Shown here: positions 5,837 through 10,373 of the stretch, in pieces
Position numbering within the stretch: the first letter of the stretch is position 1
Layout of the letters: every line of letters begins with the position of its first letter
Assembly: GCA_002705485.1 (NCBI GenBank)
Contig: PAGT01000060.1
Location: forward strand, 38,842 to 49,214
Origin: Flavobacteriales bacterium
GTDB lineage: Bacteria > Bacteroidota > Bacteroidia > Flavobacteriales > Flavobacteriaceae
Reading direction: 5' to 3'
Length of the DNA stretch: 10,373 nt
Program-made: the position numbers and the translations under genes
The notes under the pieces: model-generated
The model's database searches: none
The model's input: only the letters and a program-made list of their open reading frames with translations
What the model was told of the DNA's origin: nothing

Positions 5837-6997
5837 ATGAGTGAAAGCTTGGCATATCTTTCTTTAGGTAGTAATTTGGGAAATAAAATTGCAAATATTC
5901 AGAGTGCACTGAACTCAATTGATTATGATGTTGGAGATATATTCTCAATTTCAAAATTATATGAAAACCCTGCCATCGGTTTTACAGGTGATGTATTTTT
6001 AAACTGTTGTATTTCTTTAAAAACCAATCTAAGTCCTGATGATTTACTTGTCAAACTCTTAGAAATTGAATCAAATGCAGGACGTAAAAGAGGAAGTGAT
6101 TTAGGTTATAAGTCAAGAACAATTGATATTGATATTTTATTTTATGATGATATTATTGTCAATTGTGATTATCTTAAAATCCCACATTCAAAGTTACATG
6201 AAAGAAAGTTTGTTATAAAACCATTATTAGATATAGCAAAAAGTAAGGTACATCCTATTTCGCAAAAATCTATTGTTAAAATTTCAAAAAAATTTAAAGA
6301 TTTCTCAGATCTGGTTGAGATCAAATCAAATTTAAACAATCCTTTTTTTACAGTTTTATCAAAGTTTAATAATATATCGGTAGAGGGAAATATTGGAGTT
6401 GGAAAAACATCACTAGCGACAAAATTATCTCAAGATTTAAACAAAAAACTAATTTTAGAATCATTTGATGAGAACCCATTTTTAAAAAAATTTTACGAAA
6501 AACCCAACAATTATGCCTTAAACCTTGAATTAACCTTTTTAGTTGATAGATGTAAAGAATTAAATGATTTTAATAACCAACCTGACTTGTTTAAAGATGG
6601 AATTATTTTTGATTATCACATTCAAAAATCATTAATTTTTGCTGGAGTAACTTTGAATGAAACAGATTTTAAATTGTATAGAAATATCTTTTTTTTGATG
6701 ACAAAAAATATAATAAAACCTGACTTAACTATATTTTTAATTCAATCAGAAAAAAAATTAATCAACAACATCAAAAAAAGAGACAGAGTATTTGAACAAA
6801 AAATCACTTCGCAGTATTTGAGTAAAATTAATGAAGCTTATTTAAGTGCATTTAAAGCATCAAAAGAAAAAATCTTGAAAATTGATGTTTCAGACTTAGA
6901 TTTTGTTCAAAATGAAATGGATTATAAAAAATTAATTTTTAGAATAAAAAAAAATTTAAGACAAAGACTTAAAGAATTCCCAAATCAGTATTGCTGA
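5837..6997 (+). CDS. folK: Bifunctional FolK (HPPK) - deoxynucleoside kinase fusion
   Basis: A 386-aa two-domain enzyme. Residues about 1-155 are 6-hydroxymethyl-7,8-dihydropterin pyrophosphokinase, the folate-pathway step that pyrophosphorylates the pterin before dihydropteroate synthase. Motifs are YLSLGSNLGN (7-16), AGRKRG (81-86), RTIDIDIL (94-101, Mg-binding Asp97 and Asp99) and PHSKLHERKFVIKPL (116-130). After a linker, residues about 178-375 form a deoxynucleoside kinase of the dGK/dCK type: P-loop GNIGVGKT (184-191), LESFDENPFL (207-216, candidate catalytic-base Glu208), IIFDYHIQKSLIFAG (256-270) and an arginine-rich lid KKRDRVFEQ (313-321). The kinase probably salvages deoxynucleosides; I recall thymidine or deoxyadenosine preference in flavobacterial relatives, but specificity cannot be read here. 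FolK-dNK fusions are, from memory, recurrent in Bacteroidota. The last 13 codons overlap the convergent methyltransferase gene. Nothing suggests that either domain is damaged. Confidence 0.9.
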   Translation: MSESLAYLSLGSNLGNKIANIQSALNSIDYDVGDIFSISKLYENPAIGFTGDVFLNCCISLKTNLSPDDLLVKLLEIESNAGRKRGSDLGYKSRTIDIDILFYDDIIVNCDYLKIPHSKLHERKFVIKPLLDIAKSKVHPISQKSIVKISKKFKDFSDLVEIKSNLNNPFFTVLSKFNNISVEGNIGVGKTSLATKLSQDLNKKLILESFDENPFLKKFYEKPNNYALNLELTFLVDRCKELNDFNNQPDLFKDGIIFDYHIQKSLIFAGVTLNETDFKLYRNIFFLMTKNIIKPDLTIFLIQSEKKLINNIKKRDRVFEQKITSQYLSKINEAYLSAFKASKEKILKIDVSDLDFVQNEMDYKKLIFRIKKNLRQRLKEFPNQYC

Positions 6998-7483
6998 ACA
7001 ATTTGAAATATTCAATGAGTGTTTTGTTCCGAACTGATCAATTTCAATAACGTCGTTTGATAAATCGATTGCATTTTGAGAAACTCCCTTAATCTCATTA
7101 CCAAAAATAATAGCATGTTTTGTATTTCTACATATTGTTAAACCATTTAGTTTTTTTGAATTTTTAGCTTGTTCAATACTCCAAACAAAAACTTTTTTTT
7201 CTTTGAGTTCAAGAATTAAATCCTCAATATTTTTTCTATATTCCCATTCCACGCTCTCTGTTGAACCTAATGCTGTTTTATGAATATCTTTATTTGGTGG
7301 TGTTGCTGTGTACCCACATAAAAATATTTTTTCAATAATAAATGCGTCTGCAGTTCTAAAAACAGAGCCAATATTATTTAAACTTCTAATATTTTCTAAA
7401 ATAATTATAAGTGGGATTTTGGGAATTTTTTTGAATTGATCAACACCAATTCTTGCAAGCTCATTGTTTTTTAATTTTCTCAA
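6956..7483 (-). CDS. SpoU/TrmH-family RNA methyltransferase, TTG start
   Basis: A 175-aa SPOUT-class (trefoil-knot) methyltransferase that uses S-adenosylmethionine, probably to 2'-O-methylate tRNA or rRNA; the exact target is not readable. The three family motifs are present: NIRSLNNIGSVFRTADAF (31-48, with Asn37, Gly39 and Arg43), IIFGNEIKGVS (125-135), and IDQFGTKHSLNIS (148-160), followed by the dimer-helix sequence AILIWEFF. The start is TTG at 7481-7483: the frame has a stop four codons upstream, contains no other methionine, and the N-terminus MRKLKNNEL fits relatives that begin MRKLxNxEL. It lacks the extra N-terminal substrate-binding domain of longer TrmH/RlmB proteins. Its 3' end overlaps the FolK-kinase gene by 42 bases, with codon boundaries aligned on the two strands. 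It is divergent from mutS, with 83 bases between. Confidence 0.9.
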   Translation of the reverse strand: MRKLKNNELARIGVDQFKKIPKIPLIIILENIRSLNNIGSVFRTADAFIIEKIFLCGYTATPPNKDIHKTALGSTESVEWEYRKNIEDLILELKEKKVFVWSIEQAKNSKKLNGLTICRNTKHAIIFGNEIKGVSQNAIDLSNDVIEIDQFGTKHSLNISNCSAILIWEFFKSLS

Positions 7484-7566
7484 CCTAAACCTTTAAAAAT
7501 ATTTACAACAAAGAAAAAGATAAAATTTCTAAATAATAGTAAATTAGCTTACAATCAAATTTTAAA
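7484..7566. promoter_or_regulatory. Divergent intergenic region, methyltransferase / mutS
   Basis: The longest gene-free stretch in the window (83 bases), A/T-rich, lying between two divergent TTG starts. Orientation requires promoters for both genes here or within their coding starts, but I find no perfect TAnnTTTG on either strand and no convincing operator or hairpin. An AAAGG sits about 8-12 bases before the methyltransferase TTG (minus strand), which may be a weak ribosome-binding site or chance. Confidence 0.3.
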
Positions 7567-10158
7567 TTGAAAAAAGAATTAAAAAAAATAACTCCACTGA
7601 TGAAACAGTATTATAAAATCAAGGATAAATATCCTGATGCAATACTTTTATTCAGAGTGGGAGATTTTTATGAAACTTTTCATGAAGACGCAATTAAAAC
7701 CTCAAAGATTTTAGGTATAATTTTGACTAAAAGAGGTTCTGGAACTAATAAAGAAACAAAACTTGCTGGTTTTCCACACCATGCATTAAAAAATTATTTA
7801 TATAAGCTAGTTAGAGCGGGTGAGCGCGTAGCAATTTGTGATCAATTAGAAGACCCTAAAATGACAAAATCAATTGTCAAACGCGGAGTGACCGAGCTAA
7901 TTACACCAGGTGTATCATTAAATGATGAAGTTTTAGATAAAAATTCAAATAATTTTTTAGCATCAATTTTTAATGTTAAAGAAATTTATGCAATTTCTTT
8001 TTTGGATATTTCTACAGGTGAGTTTTTGAGTTCCCATGGTAATTTGGATTACATTAAAAATCTATTACAGAGTTTTGATCCTAAGGAAATTTTAATTTCT
8101 AAAAAAAATAAAACCCACTATTCTGATTTGTTAAGAAACTTTAATTCAATGTTTTTTCTAGACGATTGGATTTTTAAAAAAGATTTTTCTGTAAATAAAA
8201 TAAAAGATCAATTTAAAATTAAAACATTAAAGGGTTTTGGTTTTGATGATGAAAACCTTGGTATTTTAACATGTGGAGCGATTTTACATTATTTAGATGA
8301 AACAAAACATGATAAATTATCCCATATTACCAATATTTCCTTAATTCGAAATAATAATTTTGTTTGGATGGATAGGTTTACAATGAGAAACCTAGAACTG
8401 CTCAGCGCCAATTCTAATGATGGAGTTTCATTGATTGATGTAATTGATAAAACATCATCACCGATGGGATCTCGAATGTTGAAAAGATGGATAATTCAAC
8501 CTGAAATTAGCGAAAAAGAATTAGAGTTTCGGCATGACTGTGTTGCATATTTCAAAGAAAATTACGATTTCATGGACTCATTGATTTTAACTTTAAAATC
8601 ATTAAGCGACCTAGAAAGAATAATTTCAAAAATTGCTGCTTTTAAAATTACTCCTCGCGAACTAGTCCAGTTAAAAGGAAATTTAAAAACAATTGGGCCT
8701 TTGATTAATTCTCTCCAATTAACAGAAAATCATTCTTTAATAAAAATTTCAAAATCTTTACACAAGTGTAGTGATTTATTAAAAATTCTTGAAAAAACTA
8801 TTGACGATGATGCGCCTGTAATTGTAAGTAAAGGGAATGTTATAAAAGATGGCTTTGATAAGGACTTAGATGAATTAAGATCTATTTCCAAATCTGGAAA
8901 AGATCAACTGGACAAAATTTTAGAGGAGGAAACAGAAAAAACTAAAATAAGCTCGCTTAAAATAAGTTTTAATAATGTTTTTGGATATTATTTAGAAGTA
9001 AGAAACATTCACAAAGATAAGGTTCCACAAGATTGGATAAGAAAACAAACCCTTGTTAATGCTGAAAGATATATTACTCAGGAATTAAAAGAGTTTGAAA
9101 GTAAAATTTTGACCGCTGAAGAGAATATTTTGGTTTTGGAAAATAAATTGTTCAATGATTTGGTTATTAAAATCCATCCATTTATTAAAAAAATAAAGAC
9201 AAATTCACAATGGCTCTCGGTTTTGGATTGTCTTGTTGGGTTTGGAGTATTGGCTGAAAAAATGAATTATAGTAGACCATTTTTCAATAATTCAAATGAA
9301 ATTAAAATCATTGAGGGTAGACACCCTGTAATTGAATCCCAATTATCTTATGACAATCCATATATTCCTAATGACATCACTATTTCAAACCATTCCGATC
9401 AAATATTAATGATAACTGGGCCAAACATGTCAGGAAAATCTGCTATACTTCGTCAGACTGCCTTGATTGTCCTTATGGCGCAAATTGGGAGTTTCGTCCC
9501 TGCAAAGGAACTTAAAATGGGGTTAATTGATAAAATTTTTACTAGAGTTGGCGCTAGTGACAATATTTCAATTGGTGAATCAACTTTTATGGTTGAAATG
9601 AATGAAGCCGCAGCAATAATAAACAATATCTCTAACAAAAGTTTGATTCTTTTAGATGAAATTGGTCGAGGAACAAGTACATACGATGGAATTTCTATAG
9701 CATGGGCAATTGCTGAATTTTTACATGATCACCCATTCAAGCCAAAAACATTATTTGCAACTCACTATCATGAAATAAATATGATGGCGCAAAAATTTGA
9801 TAGAATCAAAAACTTTAATGTTTCTGTCAAAGAGTCTCGAAATAATGTCATTTTTTTAAGAAAGTTAGTTGAAGGAGGAAATGCCCATAGTTTTGGAATT
9901 CATGTAGCTCGAATGTCAGGAATGCCTAAACAAATTATAAATTCTGCAAAAAAAATGTTAAAGAAACTTGAGAGTTCACATGAACTAAAAAAATCAAATA
10001 GAATAGAAAACGATGATATTCAGCTTAGTATTTTTAGTATGGATAATCCAAAGCTAGAAGAAATAAAAGAGGATATATTATCGCTTGATTTGGATCAACT
10101 TACACCTGTTGAAGCACTTATTAAACTTAACGAGATTAAAAGAATTTTAAATTCTTAA
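7567..10158 (+). CDS. mutS: DNA mismatch repair protein MutS, probable TTG start
   Basis: MutS recognises base mismatches and small loops and, after ATP binding, slides as a clamp to recruit MutL; 863 aa, full length. The mismatch-reading motif is GDFYETF (32-38), with wedge Phe34 and Glu36 of the F-x-E pair. The connector and lever domains follow, with the clamp region near FGYYLEVRN (472-480). The ATPase has Walker A GPNMSGKS (618-625), the ABC signature region around ESTFMVEMNEAA (671-682), Walker B LLDEIGRGTSTYDG (695-708) and LFATHYHE (729-736). The C-terminal helix-turn-helix is at 785-798. QLSIF (819-823) looks like a sliding-clamp (DnaN) binding motif, followed by the LTPVEALIKLNEIKRIL tail helices. 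Start: the stop at 7540-7542 and the absence of an upstream ATG leave TTG 7567; the first ATG (7600) would begin at MKQYY and cut into the N-terminal region that relatives keep. A tRNA pair follows 46 bases downstream. Confidence 0.96.
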   Translation: MKKELKKITPLMKQYYKIKDKYPDAILLFRVGDFYETFHEDAIKTSKILGIILTKRGSGTNKETKLAGFPHHALKNYLYKLVRAGERVAICDQLEDPKMTKSIVKRGVTELITPGVSLNDEVLDKNSNNFLASIFNVKEIYAISFLDISTGEFLSSHGNLDYIKNLLQSFDPKEILISKKNKTHYSDLLRNFNSMFFLDDWIFKKDFSVNKIKDQFKIKTLKGFGFDDENLGILTCGAILHYLDETKHDKLSHITNISLIRNNNFVWMDRFTMRNLELLSANSNDGVSLIDVIDKTSSPMGSRMLKRWIIQPEISEKELEFRHDCVAYFKENYDFMDSLILTLKSLSDLERIISKIAAFKITPRELVQLKGNLKTIGPLINSLQLTENHSLIKISKSLHKCSDLLKILEKTIDDDAPVIVSKGNVIKDGFDKDLDELRSISKSGKDQLDKILEEETEKTKISSLKISFNNVFGYYLEVRNIHKDKVPQDWIRKQTLVNAERYITQELKEFESKILTAEENILVLENKLFNDLVIKIHPFIKKIKTNSQWLSVLDCLVGFGVLAEKMNYSRPFFNNSNEIKIIEGRHPVIESQLSYDNPYIPNDITISNHSDQILMITGPNMSGKSAILRQTALIVLMAQIGSFVPAKELKMGLIDKIFTRVGASDNISIGESTFMVEMNEAAAIINNISNKSLILLDEIGRGTSTYDGISIAWAIAEFLHDHPFKPKTLFATHYHEINMMAQKFDRIKNFNVSVKESRNNVIFLRKLVEGGNAHSFGIHVARMSGMPKQIINSAKKMLKKLESSHELKKSNRIENDDIQLSIFSMDNPKLEEIKEDILSLDLDQLTPVEALIKLNEIKRILNS

Positions 10159-10187
10159 ATAATCTTTTATTTTATTTTTTTGTTTTA
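10140..10187 (+). terminator. Possible weak intrinsic terminator at the end of mutS
   Basis: AAGAATTTTAAATTCTT at 10140-10156 is a perfect inverted repeat (7-bp stem, TTA loop) spanning the last mutS codons. It is followed by a T-rich stretch from about 10163 to 10187, including a run of seven T at 10175-10181. The stem has only one G-C pair, so it would be weak, and A/T-rich palindromes arise easily here. It is the only hairpin plus T-tract arrangement I noticed in the window. Confidence 0.25.
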
Positions 10188-10204
10188 CATTTACATTCCA
10201 ATTT

Positions 10205-10276
10205 GCGAAAGTAGCTCAGGGGTAGAGCATCACCTTGCCAAGGTGAGGGTCGCGGGTTCAAATCCCGTCTTTCGCT
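10205..10276 (+). tRNA. tRNA-Gly (anticodon GCC)
   Basis: A 72-nt cloverleaf. The acceptor stem GCGAAAG (10205-10211) pairs fully with CTTTCGC (10269-10275), with discriminator T at 10276. The D arm is GCTC...GAGC. The anticodon stem TCACC/GGTGA encloses loop TTGCCAA, giving anticodon GCC (glycine codons GGC/GGU). The T arm is GCGGG-TTCAAAT-CCCGT. CCA is not encoded, so it must be added by the nucleotidyltransferase. It lies 46 bases after mutS and 9 bases before tRNA-Leu, probably in the same transcript as the latter. Confidence 0.97.
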
Positions 10277-10285
10277 CTAAGAAAC

Positions 10286-10371
10286 GCTCGAGTGGTGGAA
10301 TTGGTAGACACGTTGGACTTAAAATCCAATGAACAGTAATGTTCGTGCGGGTTCAAGTCCCGCCTCGAGTA
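10286..10371 (+). tRNA. tRNA-Leu (anticodon TAA)
   Basis: An 86-nt class II tRNA with a long variable arm. The acceptor strands are GCTCGAG (10286-10292) and CTCGAGT (10364-10370), the first pair being a G-T wobble; the discriminator is A at 10371. The anticodon stem TTGGA/TCCAA holds loop CTTAAAA with anticodon TAA, reading UUA and, by wobble, UUG. The variable arm is GAAC-AGTAAT-GTTC and the T arm is GCGGG-TTCAAGT-CCCGC. CCA is not encoded (ACA follows). UUA is a heavily used leucine codon in this A/T-rich window, so this is probably a major tRNA. Its downstream flank is outside the window. Confidence 0.96.
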
Positions 10372-10373
10372 CA

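Noticed and set aside
10205..10373. tRNA genes as an integration site for a mobile element.
   Set aside because: No duplicated tRNA 3' end, integrase or composition change is visible; the window ends 2 bases after tRNA-Leu, so the downstream side cannot be judged.

Overview
The window is a gene-dense, strongly A+T-rich stretch of a bacterial chromosome with housekeeping content. It looks like a member of the Bacteroidota, most likely a streamlined (perhaps marine) flavobacterium. Reasons: a tig-clpP-clpX block with flavobacterial-style sequences, a bacterial GH3-family protein, a DUF2797 protein, a FolK-deoxynucleoside kinase fusion, SpoU methyltransferase next to mutS, almost no Shine-Dalgarno sequences, and tRNA genes without an encoded CCA. 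The lineage call rests on remembered family sequences, not on a search.

Layout: (1) 2-2741, plus strand: the 3' part of tig (trigger factor), then clpP and clpX, a co-oriented protein-folding and degradation block. (2) 2738-4231, minus strand: a GH3/ANL-type adenylating enzyme that meets clpX tail to tail with a 4-base overlap. (3) 4274-5067, plus strand: a DUF2797 gene split by a -1 frameshift at a run of six T. (4) 5064-5774, minus strand: a YhhQ/VUT-type queuosine precursor transporter, again overlapping its convergent neighbour by 4 bases. (5) 5837-6997, plus strand: a FolK (HPPK) domain fused to a deoxynucleoside kinase. (6) 6956-7483, minus strand: a SpoU/TrmH RNA methyltransferase whose 3' end overlaps the fusion gene by 42 bases. 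(7) 7567-10158, plus strand: mutS. (8) 10205-10371, plus strand: tRNA-Gly(GCC) and tRNA-Leu(TAA), 9 bases apart.

There is no gene-free stretch longer than 83 bases, and I see no mobile element, CRISPR array, prophage or large repeat. All three convergent gene pairs overlap at their stop codons, so there is no room for ordinary terminators between them. The divergent pair trmH-like/mutS apparently starts both genes with TTG.

The most interesting locus is the DUF2797 gene. The reading frame breaks exactly at a canonical -1 slippery heptamer (T TTT TTG, 4468-4474), just after the last cysteine of a four-cysteine zinc-ribbon-like domain. The unshifted frame ends in a TAATG stop-start overlap that would allow coupled translation of the second half. 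This may be a simple indel, a sequencing error, or a recoded or split gene. I see no wholly new multi-gene system here.
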